Shown here: positions 1 to 7,167 of the stretch, piece by piece | Numbering within the stretch: position 1 is the first letter of the stretch | How the letters are laid out: the number at the start of each line of letters is the position of its first letter | Assembly (NCBI RefSeq): GCF_025244925.1 | Contig: NZ_CP104275.1 | Coordinates: forward strand, 868,001 to 932,000 | DNA: 64,000 nucleotides | Source of the DNA: Arthrobacter zhaoxinii | GTDB lineage: Bacteria; Actinomycetota; Actinomycetes; Actinomycetales; Micrococcaceae | Direction: 5' to 3' | Program-made: the position numbers and the translations under genes | Notes under the pieces: model-generated | Databases searched by the model: none | What the model saw: the letters and a program-made list of their open reading frames with translations, nothing else | What the model was told of the DNA's origin: nothing

Positions 1-90
1 GCGGCCCTGCCAGCAGCGGTCTTTTCGATCTGGCACAACGTCTCGGGCGCTTTGATGGCGGCCATCTGGCAGCGCAGGCCCTCCTCCTGA
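1..90 (+). CDS. Bile acid:sodium symporter family protein, C-terminal fragment
   Basis: Frame 1 is open from the window edge to TGA at 88-90 and gives the last 29 residues of a protein. They include FSIWHNVSGAL followed by a short Arg-rich tail. The serine/tryptophan/histidine/asparagine motif in a final membrane helix, followed by a basic cytoplasmic end, resembles the C-terminus of bacterial BASS-family (YocS/PanS-like) sodium symporters. The assignment rests only on this short tail, so another 10-helix transporter is possible. The gene ends against a long hairpin at 121-170 and converges on hsp20. Confidence 0.5.
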   Translation, partial: AALPAAVFSIWHNVSGALMAAIWQRRPSS

Positions 91-120
91 GAGCAGGTTC
101 TCCCGGTGACGCCCGTCCCT

Positions 121-170
121 GGAACCACTGCGGGCCCCGGACGATAGCGTCCGGGGCCCGCAGTGGTTCC
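121..170. terminator. Perfect 23-bp hairpin between convergent genes
   Basis: Arms 121-143 and 148-170 are perfectly complementary around a 4-base loop (ATAG). There is no U-tract. It lies between the symporter fragment on + and hsp20 on -, so it is best read as a bidirectional terminator. Confidence 0.8.
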
Positions 171-186
171 AGTGTGAGGGGGAGTG

Positions 187-786
187 CTAGATGCCCGCTC
201 CCTTGTCGCCGGAAGAGGAGGGCCCGCCGGACCCGCCGGACGAACCCGATCCGGATGAACTTGAAACCCCGGAACCCGATGAGCCAGGCGAACCCGATGA
301 GCCCGACGAACCCGAGCTGCCGCTGCTCGAGGAGGAGACGGAGGCAGGCTCCGACGTCGACTGGCCGGAGATGGTGGAGCCGTCCTTGTAAGCAGCGGCA
401 ACCTCGATCTTGCGCGGCTTCGAGCGTTCGCTCACCGGGATGAACACGCTCAGCACACCGTTCTCGTACTTGGCGGAAATGGACTCAATATCAATGCCCT
501 GGCCGAGGTTCAGCTGCCGCAGGAAACTTCCGCTTTCCCGTTCGCGGGTCAGCCAGGTTGCGCCCTCGGTCGTGTGGATGGTCCGCTCGGCCCGGATCGT
601 CAGCAGCTGGCCGTCAACGTCCACATCCACCGAGCCCGGGTCGATGCCCGGCAGATCCGCGTTAAGGATGTAGTGGTCGCCTTCCCGGTACAGGTCGATC
701 GGCATCAGGCGCAGCCGCTGCCGGGGATCCAGCAGGGCACCGGCAACCCGGTCGAGCTCTCGGAATGGATCAAACTTCATCGCCAT
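187..786 (-). CDS. hsp20: Hsp20/alpha-crystallin small heat-shock protein with Ser/Gly-rich tail
   Basis: ATP-independent holdase chaperone. From the chosen start (MAMKFDPF, 199 aa) the alpha-crystallin domain covers about residues 35-135, with DLPGIDP, a WLTRERESGSFLRQ segment and a final beta strand ENGVLSVFIPV. Start: ATG at 786 has AGGAG (796-800) 9 nt upstream; ATG at 792 is in frame but only 3 nt from it. The frame is open further upstream to 885, but that would read through the operator DNA. After about residue 140 the protein becomes a Ser/Gly/Pro tail of about 60 residues, which is unusual for the family. Two palindromes upstream (HAIR 866-886, CIRCE 900-926) indicate heat-shock repressor control. 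Confidence 0.93.
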   Translation of the reverse strand: MAMKFDPFRELDRVAGALLDPRQRLRLMPIDLYREGDHYILNADLPGIDPGSVDVDVDGQLLTIRAERTIHTTEGATWLTRERESGSFLRQLNLGQGIDIESISAKYENGVLSVFIPVSERSKPRKIEVAAAYKDGSTISGQSTSEPASVSSSSSGSSGSSGSSGSPGSSGSGVSSSSGSGSSGGSGGPSSSGDKGAGI

Positions 787-865
787 TGTCATCAACTCCT
801 CTTGCGCCGGCGCCCGGCGGGGCACCGGCGATTGGAATACCGTTGTTGGAAAAGGGTCGATAAAG

Positions 866-886
866 GTTGAGTCGTCTCGACTCAAC
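866..886 (-). promoter_or_regulatory. HAIR-like (HspR) operator
   Basis: GTTGAGT-N7-ACTCAAC is a perfect 9-bp dyad (866-874/878-886). It contains the HAIR core TTGAGT-N7-ACTCAA bound by HspR in actinobacteria; only the outermost base pair differs from the textbook CTTGAGT-N7-ACTCAAG. It lies about 80 bp upstream of the hsp20 start, where the promoter should be. Confidence 0.8.
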
Positions 887-899
887 GATGCATTTCACG

Positions 900-926
900 C
901 TAGCACTCGCCGGTTTTGAGTGCTAG
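900..926 (-). promoter_or_regulatory. CIRCE-like (HrcA) operator
   Basis: CTAGCACTC-N9-GAGTGCTAG is a perfect dyad with the exact 9-nt CIRCE spacer. It differs from consensus TTAGCACTC-N9-GAGTGCTAA only in the outermost pair. It lies just upstream of the HAIR element, so hsp20 probably answers to both HrcA and HspR. Confidence 0.85.
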
Positions 927-970
927 GCCACAGCTGAGGTTTTTACTCCTCCGCGACGGTTTTTGCCCCG

Positions 971-2443
971 TCAGCCGAGGGGCCAGGAATGCACGGCCGC
1001 ATTGGTGTGCATGTTCTCCCAATAGAGCCGTGAGAGCTCACCCAGGGCCGCCGGACGCTGCAGTCCGGAGGCTTCCAGCCGGCGCAGTGTGGAGATCTGC
1101 CAGGCAGCCCCGTTCTGCTCGGTGCGCGCACGCTCCGCCACGACACCCAGATAGCGGTCAATCAGGGACGAATCCACCTTCAATTCCCTGAGCCCTTCCG
1201 CAGCCTGCGGAATGAGGTGGCGCAGGATCAGTTCCGCCACCGGGATCTCGCCGATGCCCGGCCAGTAGACGGAAGCTTCCAGTCCGTGGCGGGCGCAGTT
1301 GAGGAAGTTGTCCGATGCTGTCTTGAAGGCAATGCGGCTCCACAGGGGGCGGTCGGAGGTGCGGAGGTACTCCACGAGACCGTAGTAGAACGCTGCGTTG
1401 GCGACCACGTCCAGGACGGACGGGCCGGCCGGCAGGACCCGGTTCTCCAGTCGCAGGTTGGGTGTCCCGCCGCTGCCCGGGTCATAGATGGGACGGTTCC
1501 AGCGGTAGACCGTGCCGTTGTGGAGGCGCAGCTCAGGCAGCAGCGGAGCGCCGAACGGGGTGGTTTCCGAGCCGTTGCCCGAAAGTTCCGGAAGCAGTGC
1601 GGGAAAGTAGCGTACGTTCTCCTCGAAGAGATCAAAGATCGAGGTGATCCAGCGTTCCCCGAACCAGACGCGCGGGCGCACGCCCTGATTGCGCATTTCC
1701 GGCGGGCGGGTGTCAATGGCCTGCTTGAAGAGTTCGATCCGGGTCTCGTGCCAGAGCACATGCTCCATGAAAATGGGTGAATTGGCAGCGAGGGCCACCT
1801 GCGGTGCGGCGATCATCTGCGCAGCGTTCCAGGCAGGCGCGAACTGATCGGGTGAGACTTCCAGATGCAGCTGGACCGACGTGCACGCGGCCTCCGGCGC
1901 GATGTTCTGGGCGTAGAAGGACAGGGGCTCCGGTCCAGACAGATCGAGGAGGACGTCCTCTCCCCGGGCCTGGAGGACGGAAGTATTCAGGGCGGCATAG
2001 CGCTGGCCGCTGCTGAGCCAGTCCCAGCCGTCCATGAAGCGGGGGGTCAGGGTGGGGAGGATTCCCACCATCATGATGTCCGCAGCTTCCTGTGCCGCCC
2101 GCTCGTCCGCTCTGTTCAGCTGCATCCGCAGGCTGTCCTCGAGTTCCTTCAGCCCGAACTGGCCCACCGACATTGCGGGGTGGTTCATTTCAATGTTGAA
2201 GGCACCGATCTCGGTCTGGAAGGCCGGATCGGCGATCCGCTCGAGGACAGCCGTGTTGCGCAGGGCAGGGGAGAAGTCCCGGTTGGTCAGGTTCAGCTCA
2301 AGTTCCAGGCCGATGCTGGCCGTGTCCGCAAACTGCGCGGTGGACAGGAAATGAGCGAAGTGATCGAGGTTTTCCAGCAGGCGCTGCCGGTAGGCCGTAC
2401 GCTGCGCGCGGCTGAAAGTCCGGCTCGTGACTTCTGCACCCAT
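971..2443 (-). CDS. Glutamate-cysteine ligase family (GCS2-type) carboxylate-amine ligase
   Basis: 490 aa, belonging by sequence to the GCS2/glutamate-cysteine ligase 2 family (ATP-dependent carboxylate-amine ligases). Visible family features are an N-terminal acidic metal/ATP strand IGLELELNLTN (about residue 45), EIGAFNIEMN, a middle TSVQLHLEVSPDQF strand and the C-terminal ENRVLPAGPS block. It is longer than E. coli YbdK. Actinobacteria of this kind make mycothiol rather than glutathione, so the true substrate is not settled; gamma-glutamyl-amine formation is one option. ATG at 2443 follows the stop of the upstream membrane-protein gene by 6 nt, so the two are co-transcribed. Shine-Dalgarno is weak (AAGAAG). 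Confidence 0.8.
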   Translation of the reverse strand: MGAEVTSRTFSRAQRTAYRQRLLENLDHFAHFLSTAQFADTASIGLELELNLTNRDFSPALRNTAVLERIADPAFQTEIGAFNIEMNHPAMSVGQFGLKELEDSLRMQLNRADERAAQEAADIMMVGILPTLTPRFMDGWDWLSSGQRYAALNTSVLQARGEDVLLDLSGPEPLSFYAQNIAPEAACTSVQLHLEVSPDQFAPAWNAAQMIAAPQVALAANSPIFMEHVLWHETRIELFKQAIDTRPPEMRNQGVRPRVWFGERWITSIFDLFEENVRYFPALLPELSGNGSETTPFGAPLLPELRLHNGTVYRWNRPIYDPGSGGTPNLRLENRVLPAGPSVLDVVANAAFYYGLVEYLRTSDRPLWSRIAFKTASDNFLNCARHGLEASVYWPGIGEIPVAELILRHLIPQAAEGLRELKVDSSLIDRYLGVVAERARTEQNGAAWQISTLRRLEASGLQRPAALGELSRLYWENMHTNAAVHSWPLG

Positions 2444-2449
2444 GGCCCG

Positions 2450-2989
2450 TTACTTCTTTTTCAGTCCCTTGAGGACATTGGCCGGGCGTTGCATTTCACC
2501 GTGCTGGGCACCCATCACAATCACGGCACCGGAAAGGGCCGGGATGCTCCACTGCAGGATTTTCAGCTGGCGCTGGGCGGACTTCAGTTCCTTGGAGGCG
2601 CCTTCATGGGGCTCCGTGGCCCCCTGGCTGCCCTGCTCTGCCATCGCCCCGACCTTGCCGCCCAGGATGCCGGAATAGAGCGTAACCACGGCAGCAAGCA
2701 CGGTGACCGCTGTCTTGTAGACGGTGAGGGGGCCGACTCCCTCCTGCTGGGACACCCGTGTCTTGTTGTCGCCGACCAGTGCAAGCCCGGCCAGGAAGTG
2801 CAGGCCGATTGCCCCGGCCTGTACGGGGGCCCATTTCTTCCAGCCGAGGGCGGACAACCGCGTCCGCTCGGTCGGATCCTTAGCCGCTGCGGCCGCGCCG
2901 TTCAGGCCAACGGCACCCATCAGGGAACCACCGAACCAGGCCGCGGCCGTGAGGTCATGGACAGAACGTGCTATGAGGTTTGCCGCCAA
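2450..2989 (-). CDS. Small membrane protein of unknown function
   Basis: 179 aa from a TTG start (2987-2989). AGGAG (2997-3001) stands 7 nt upstream of this TTG; the frame continues open to 3118 but without a ribosome site. Three or four hydrophobic segments are visible, near the N-terminus (SLMGAVGLNGAAAAA), at AIGLHFLAGLALVG, at AVTVLAAVVTLYSGILGG and near the C-terminus (IPALSGAVIVMGA), followed by a basic tail ending KGLKKK. I do not recognise a characterised family. It is upstream in the same operon as the GCS2-type ligase and diverges from the envelope operon starting at 3222. Confidence 0.7.
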   Translation of the reverse strand: MAANLIARSVHDLTAAAWFGGSLMGAVGLNGAAAAAKDPTERTRLSALGWKKWAPVQAGAIGLHFLAGLALVGDNKTRVSQQEGVGPLTVYKTAVTVLAAVVTLYSGILGGKVGAMAEQGSQGATEPHEGASKELKSAQRQLKILQWSIPALSGAVIVMGAQHGEMQRPANVLKGLKKK

Positions 2990-3173
2990 GGTGATGCTCC
3001 TGTGGGTTGTGGGCCAGCGGTGCATTTCGAACCGGACATCCGGCAGGGAACGGGTTCCGCGGCGCTTCTGAATCGGTGCAAGAAGAAAACCACGGGCAGG
3101 AGCTAATAGCAAGGGCACTTATGATCGTAACACGCTACACATTCGTAACTAAGTGTGCTTATTATCGTCGTAC

Positions 3174-3199
3174 GGAACATCCGATCTTGATCAGCAGTT
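3174..3199 (+). promoter_or_regulatory. ECF-sigma-type promoter of the 3222-5306 operon
   Basis: GGAAC (3174-3178), an 18-nt spacer and GTT (3197-3199) match the GGAAY-N18-GTT pattern of SigR/SigH/SigE-class promoters in actinobacteria. The GTT lies 22 nt upstream of the first start codon, leaving a short leader with a purine-rich AAAGAGAG ribosome site. Confidence 0.55.
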
Positions 3200-3221
3200 G
3201 CAATGACGAAAGAGAGCGATG

Positions 3222-4001
3222 ATGACAGACAATTTCACTCCGCGTGACGGAAGCCATGCAGCATCCCCGGCCGGAAGCACCAGCGATTCCACGGCCGCTG
3301 CCAAGGCCGATGCGGCTAAGCAGCAGGCGGGTGACCTTGCCCAGCAGGCCAAGGGCAATGCGGCTCAGGTAGCAGAGACCGCCAAGTCCGAAGCAGCAGG
3401 CGTCGCTTCCGAGGTGAAGACCAATGCCAAGGACCTGTTCACCCAGGCGCGCTCCGATCTCACCGAGCAGGCAGGTACCCAGCAGCAGAAGGTTGCCGAA
3501 GGGCTCCGCTCCATGGCAGATGAGCTGCACTCAATGGCACAGTCCGGCCAGTCCGGTGTTGCCACGGACCTGGTAGGCCAGGCAGCCAGCCGTGCGTCCT
3601 CCGCCGCCACGTGGCTTGACGGACGAGACCCGGGATCCCTGCTGGATGAAGTCAAGGGCTTTGCCCGCCAGCGTCCCGTTGCCTTCCTCGCTATTGCAGC
3701 AGGCGCCGGCTTCCTCGCCGGACGCCTCAACAAGGGCCTGAGCGCCGGTCTTCCGAACCAGGGCGCAGCCGCCGCCGGATCCACCGGCCAGCACGTTGCA
3801 CCGCCCGTACCGCCCGTGACGCCGGTGCCGCCGGCTCCGGGAACACAGCCCGTCGTCGGAACCAGCGGAACAGCCACCGACCCGTTCGGCTCCGAACCGG
3901 TACGCCCGGCCGGAACCGGCCCCGCGTCGGCCCAGACGCTTCCGCCCACCCCTTCCACCGGTGTTCCGGCAGCTGATCCCTACAGCGGTGGTCGGCACTA
4001 A
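3222..4001 (+). CDS. Ala-rich membrane-associated protein, apolipoprotein/DUF883-like
   Basis: 259 aa (an in-frame ATG three bases upstream is an equal alternative). Residues 1-120 are Ala/Lys/Gln-rich amphipathic helix with heptad-like repeats (AAKQQAGDLAQQAKGNA and similar). A membrane-spanning segment AFLAIAAGAGFLAGRLN follows near residue 155, then a Pro/Thr-rich tail. This resembles the architecture of YqjD/DUF883-like membrane-anchored stress proteins, but I cannot name the family with confidence. It is the first gene of an operon with Holin-X and DUF3618 genes and overlaps the next start by one base (TAATG). The promoter looks ECF-sigma dependent. Confidence 0.75.
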   Translation: MTDNFTPRDGSHAASPAGSTSDSTAAAKADAAKQQAGDLAQQAKGNAAQVAETAKSEAAGVASEVKTNAKDLFTQARSDLTEQAGTQQQKVAEGLRSMADELHSMAQSGQSGVATDLVGQAASRASSAATWLDGRDPGSLLDEVKGFARQRPVAFLAIAAGAGFLAGRLNKGLSAGLPNQGAAAAGSTGQHVAPPVPPVTPVPPAPGTQPVVGTSGTATDPFGSEPVRPAGTGPASAQTLPPTPSTGVPAADPYSGGRH

Positions 4002-4426
4002 TGAGTACCGAACTCCCTCCCACCCCCGCGCAGGCTAAGGCGGAGTCCACGTCCCTGGGCGATCTGCTCAGCCAGGTAACGCAGGACATGTCCACCCTGA
4101 TGCGTCAGGAAGTGGAGCTGGCGAAGGTAGAGCTGAAGCAGTCGGGGACCCGTGCGGGCAAGGGCGCCGGAATGTTCGGCGGAGCAGCCGTCGCAGGGTA
4201 CTTTGTACTGCTCTTCCTGTCAGTCGCCCTCTGGTATGCACTGGGCACGACGGCGATCGGCTTCGGCTGGTCCGCTGTCATCGTGGCCGTTCTCTGGGCC
4301 ATTGTTGCCGCCGTGCTGGCCTCCCGCGGGCGCAAGGAAATGAAGAAGATCAAGGGCATGCCGCAGACGGCCGAAACGCTGCAGGAGATCCCCCAGACGA
4401 TGAAACCAAGCGAGGAAACACGATGA
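4001..4426 (+). CDS. Phage holin family / Holin-X (PF07332-type) membrane protein
   Basis: 141 aa. The N-terminal soluble helix carries the family hallmark LSQVTQDMSTLMRQEVELAK. Two adjacent membrane helices follow (GYFVLLFLSVALWYALG and AVIVAVLWAIVAAVLASR), then a basic RGRKEMKKIKG turn and a short tail. The holin name comes from profile similarity only: such genes are chromosomal in actinobacteria and normally sit with DUF3618 genes, as here. The role is probably envelope stress or membrane organisation. Translationally coupled to both neighbours by 1-nt and 4-nt overlaps. Confidence 0.85.
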   Translation: MSTELPPTPAQAKAESTSLGDLLSQVTQDMSTLMRQEVELAKVELKQSGTRAGKGAGMFGGAAVAGYFVLLFLSVALWYALGTTAIGFGWSAVIVAVLWAIVAAVLASRGRKEMKKIKGMPQTAETLQEIPQTMKPSEETR

Positions 4427-5052
4427 GTGAAAACCCGGATGAGATCCGCGCCGACATCGAAGCAACCCGCCGGCGCCTCGGCACCAATGTGGACGCAGTG
4501 GCGGACAAAGTAACTCCCTCCCACATCGTCCAGCGCCAGACGGACAAGATGAAGGACAAGGTATTCGGAGTAAAGGACAAGGTGATGGGTGTGGCCGATT
4601 CAATGGGTAACAGCGCAAGCAACACCGGTAGCAACATCAGCGGCAGCGTGTCCGACATGGGCGGCAGCGTCTCCGACGGCATGTCCGCCGCGGGCTCGGC
4701 TGTCCAGGGCGCACCGGCCAAGCTGGCCGGCCAGGCACAGGGCAACCCCGTTGCCGCCGGCCTGATTGCCTTCGGCGCCGGTTTGCTCGCAGCAACCCTG
4801 ATCCCCGCCAGCAACAAGGAACGCGTTGCTGCGGACAACCTCAAGACCGCTGCTCAGCCGATGACGGATGAGCTGGCCGGAGCCGCCAAGGAAATGGCCG
4901 AGGGGCTCAAGGAGCCGGCGCAGGAAGCGGTTGAGAACATCAAGGCCACCGCCACCGACGCCGCGCAGAACGTGAAGTCCGAGGGCCAGGCTGCGGCCTC
5001 CGACGTCAAGGACTCCGCTTCGGACGCTCCCCAGAACGTGAAGAACGCATAA
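4423..5052 (+). CDS. DUF3618 domain protein
   Basis: 209 aa. The N-terminal DUF3618 motif is clear: NPDEIRADIEATRRRLGTNVD followed by DKVTPSHIVQRQ (residues 3-40). A Gly/Ser linker precedes a hydrophobic segment NPVAAGLIAFGAGLLAATLIP (about residues 107-127). The C-terminal 80 residues are Ala/Lys/Asp-rich repeats such as ATDAAQNVKSE, resembling LEA-like amphipathic helices. The ATG overlaps the previous stop (ATGA). It is the third gene of the stress/envelope operon; molecular function is unknown. Confidence 0.88.
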   Translation: MSENPDEIRADIEATRRRLGTNVDAVADKVTPSHIVQRQTDKMKDKVFGVKDKVMGVADSMGNSASNTGSNISGSVSDMGGSVSDGMSAAGSAVQGAPAKLAGQAQGNPVAAGLIAFGAGLLAATLIPASNKERVAADNLKTAAQPMTDELAGAAKEMAEGLKEPAQEAVENIKATATDAAQNVKSEGQAAASDVKDSASDAPQNVKNA

Positions 5053-5096
5053 CCCAGCAGCAAACCGCAGCGTCCCCTCTCAGCAAGGAGTACCTG

Positions 5097-5306
5097 ATGC
5101 AGATCGACAAGCAGCAGATTATCGAATTCCTGAAGAACCGCGGCGACAGCTCAAAGGCCGGCCAGGCGGAGTCTGACCTGCCGGACAAGGTGGACACCGA
5201 TAAAGATTCGGGTCTGCTGGAGAAACTGGGTGTGAACCCCAGGGACCTGCTCGGGAAACTACCGGGCGGCCTTGGCGGGAAGCTTCCGGGCGGTTTGGGC
5301 GGTTAG
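5097..5306 (+). CDS. Small hypothetical protein, last gene of envelope operon
   Basis: 69 aa with AAGGAG 7 nt upstream of ATG. The N-terminus MQIDKQQIIEFLKNRGD is helical and acidic/basic. The C-terminus is a short Gly-rich duplication, GKLPGGLG twice. It lies 44 nt after the DUF3618 gene and just before a strong hairpin, so it completes the operon. I do not recognise a family. The good ribosome site and position make it a real gene. Confidence 0.7.
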   Translation: MQIDKQQIIEFLKNRGDSSKAGQAESDLPDKVDTDKDSGLLEKLGVNPRDLLGKLPGGLGGKLPGGLGG

Positions 5307-5316
5307 CCCGGACAAT

Positions 5317-5362
5317 AACGACGGCGGTGCCGCACCTGCAAAGGTGCGGCACCGCCGTCGTT
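5317..5362. terminator. Strong hairpin terminator
   Basis: A perfect 21-bp stem (5317-5337/5342-5362) with a GCAA tetraloop, followed by T on + and preceded by A-rich DNA. It terminates the 3222-5306 operon and the convergent oxidoreductase gene. Confidence 0.9.
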
Positions 5363-5402
5363 TGTTCGTTAAACCCGCTGGAAAACCCGCTGGCGGCTCC
5401 GG

Positions 5403-6491
5403 TCAGCGGGGAACGGGTGCTTCGTCATTGGTGTACAACACACCCATCTGCGCCCTTACGGCGTCAAAGAGCCGCATGGTCCGCAGGGAATCCGCCCAGG
5501 TCATGGTGGGGCTTTCGACCAGGCCCGCCTGGATGCAGCGGGTTACTTCCCGCAGTTCGTAGGTATAGCCGTTGCCGACCTGCGGGAAGCGCTCCACCCG
5601 GGTTTCTCCGGCCTGCGGAACGATGGTCAGTTCCACCGGGTTGTGCAGGGGTGACCCGGTGCGGAGCCATCCCTTGCTGCCGGAAATGACGGCGGTCCGC
5701 GGGGAGGAGGAGACCAGGGAAGAGGTCAGCTGCGCCAGGCCGCCGTTGGCGTATCCCAGCGTCAGCGCGTTCTGGGCGTCCACGCCGTCGGGATTGATAC
5801 TGCCTACCGCGTGCACGGTCTCGGGATAACCGAGTGCGCCGAGGGCAAAGGTCAGCGGGTAGACCGTGAGGTCCAGCAGCGCTCCGCCGCCGGCGGCCGG
5901 GTCCCAGAGCCTGTTGGCCGGGTCATAGGCCGCCGGGAAGCCCAGGTCGGCCTGGACCCAGTTGATGTCCCCGAGTTCGCCCGAGGCAATCAGTTCCCAG
6001 ATGCGGTTGATGCAGGGCAGGAACCGTGTCCAGACCGCTTCCATGAGGAACAGGTTCCGGGACCGGGCCAGTTCGATCAGGTCCTCGGCCTCGCGGGCAT
6101 TGATGGTGAGCGACTTTTCGCACAGCACGTGCTTGCCGGCCTCCAGTGCGCGCCGGGCAATCCGGTAGTGCTGGGCATGCGGAGAAGCTACGTAGACAAT
6201 GTCGACGTCGGGGTCGGCAAAGAGGTGGTCGTAGCCCGGAATGTCATCGGCATCGTAGTAGCTGCTGGCAAAACCGAAGCGGGCCGCGAAATCCTCTGCG
6301 CTGGCCTGCCGGCGGGAGCTGACGGCCTGCAGAACGGCGTCTTCGAGCCGGGCGATGTCTTCAGTGACACGCTCGGCAATGTTTCCGGTGGCGACTACGC
6401 CCCAGCGGAGGGTCCGGCCCGTGGACTGTACGGGGCTCGGCGCCCCCGGCTGTACACAGGGCGGGGTGGGAATGTGTTGAACGGCAGTCAT
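5403..6491 (-). CDS. Gfo/Idh/MocA family NAD(P)-dependent oxidoreductase
   Basis: 362 aa from ATG at 6491. The N-terminal Rossmann domain begins LRWGVVATGNIAE (about residue 28). It continues with VDIVYVASPHAQHY and HVLCEKSLTINAREAE, where CEKS is the family's EKP-type nucleotide/substrate motif. The C-terminal alpha/beta domain includes GGALLDLTVYPLT, as in the dihydrodiol dehydrogenase-like branch. Substrate is probably a sugar or cyclitol but is not shown by context. The frame extends upstream to 6530, but only a modest GAGG is near 6491. Confidence 0.87.
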   Translation of the reverse strand: MTAVQHIPTPPCVQPGAPSPVQSTGRTLRWGVVATGNIAERVTEDIARLEDAVLQAVSSRRQASAEDFAARFGFASSYYDADDIPGYDHLFADPDVDIVYVASPHAQHYRIARRALEAGKHVLCEKSLTINAREAEDLIELARSRNLFLMEAVWTRFLPCINRIWELIASGELGDINWVQADLGFPAAYDPANRLWDPAAGGGALLDLTVYPLTFALGALGYPETVHAVGSINPDGVDAQNALTLGYANGGLAQLTSSLVSSSPRTAVISGSKGWLRTGSPLHNPVELTIVPQAGETRVERFPQVGNGYTYELREVTRCIQAGLVESPTMTWADSLRTMRLFDAVRAQMGVLYTNDEAPVPR

Positions 6492-6608
6492 GATCCTCGT
6501 CTTCCGCGTCGTTGCAGGGAATAACCCCACTCTATGGTTGGTGCAGGCCGGAGCCTAGTGCTGGTCTCCGAGTCCCTGCGGCGCGTCATACCGGCGCCGG
6601 CGGGCATG

Positions 6609-7136
6609 CTAGGGCCGGGCCGCAACGGCGGCGCGGTGGTCCGCGGCCGTCTGCCGGTAGTTTTCGGCATTGGCGCGCACCCCGGCGACCTCGTCGTCGG
6701 TGAGGCTTCGACGGACCTTCGCGGGCACGCCTGCCACCAGGGAACGTGGAGGTACCACCGTGCCTTCAAGGACGAGGGCACCGGCGGCCACCAGGGAACC
6801 GGCACCGATCACGGCGCCGTTCATGATGGTGGCGCTCATGCCGATCAGGCAGTCGTCTTCGACGGTGCAGCCGTGCACCACGGCGTTGTGGCCTACGCTG
6901 ACGCGTTCACCGACCGACGTCGGGAAGCCGGGATCCGCGTGCAGCACCACGTTGTCCTGCAGATTGGTTCCGGCACCCACGCGGATGCTGTTGGAATCGC
7001 CGCGCACGCAGACGCCGTAGAAGGCGCTGGAGTCCGCCGCCATGGTGACGTCGCCGATCAGCGAGGCGGTGGGGGCGAGGAAGACGCTGGGATCAACGGC
7101 CGGGGCCTTGCCCCGGAGTTCAATAATGTGTGCCAT
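6609..7136 (-). CDS. Gamma-type carbonic anhydrase family protein
   Basis: 175 aa left-handed beta-helix protein. Hexapeptide repeats run from about residue 15 to 140 (LIGDVTMAADSSAFYGV, VRGDSNSIRVG). Three zinc-ligand-type histidines occur in VLHADPG and VGHNAVVHG. It could hydrate CO2 or, like PaaY/YrdA proteins, have another role. ATG at 7136 is preceded by GGTGG and also by TACGCT 7 nt upstream, so it may be leaderless. It lies 31 nt after purU on the same strand. Confidence 0.88.
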   Translation of the reverse strand: MAHIIELRGKAPAVDPSVFLAPTASLIGDVTMAADSSAFYGVCVRGDSNSIRVGAGTNLQDNVVLHADPGFPTSVGERVSVGHNAVVHGCTVEDDCLIGMSATIMNGAVIGAGSLVAAGALVLEGTVVPPRSLVAGVPAKVRRSLTDDEVAGVRANAENYRQTAADHRAAVAARP

Positions 7137-7143
7137 GCCACCC

Positions 7144-7149
7144 AGCGTA
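7144..7149 (-). promoter_or_regulatory. Candidate -10 for leaderless gamma-carbonic anhydrase mRNA
   Basis: TACGCT on the minus strand ends 7 nt before the ATG at 7136. This matches the TANNNT placement of leaderless actinobacterial transcripts. A GGTGG ribosome-site alternative means this is tentative. Confidence 0.35.
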
Positions 7150-7167
7150 GCGGCGCCGGGCGGAAGA

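Noticed and set aside
3116..3160. CACTTA/TAAGTG partial palindrome and repeated TTAT-ATCGT words upstream of the envelope operon
   Set aside because: The repeats are short and imperfect and do not match an operator I know; only the ECF-type promoter is reported.
4001..4426. Holin-like gene as a sign of prophage
   Set aside because: Holin-X proteins are ordinary chromosomal genes in actinobacteria, and no phage genes, integrase or attachment sites are near.
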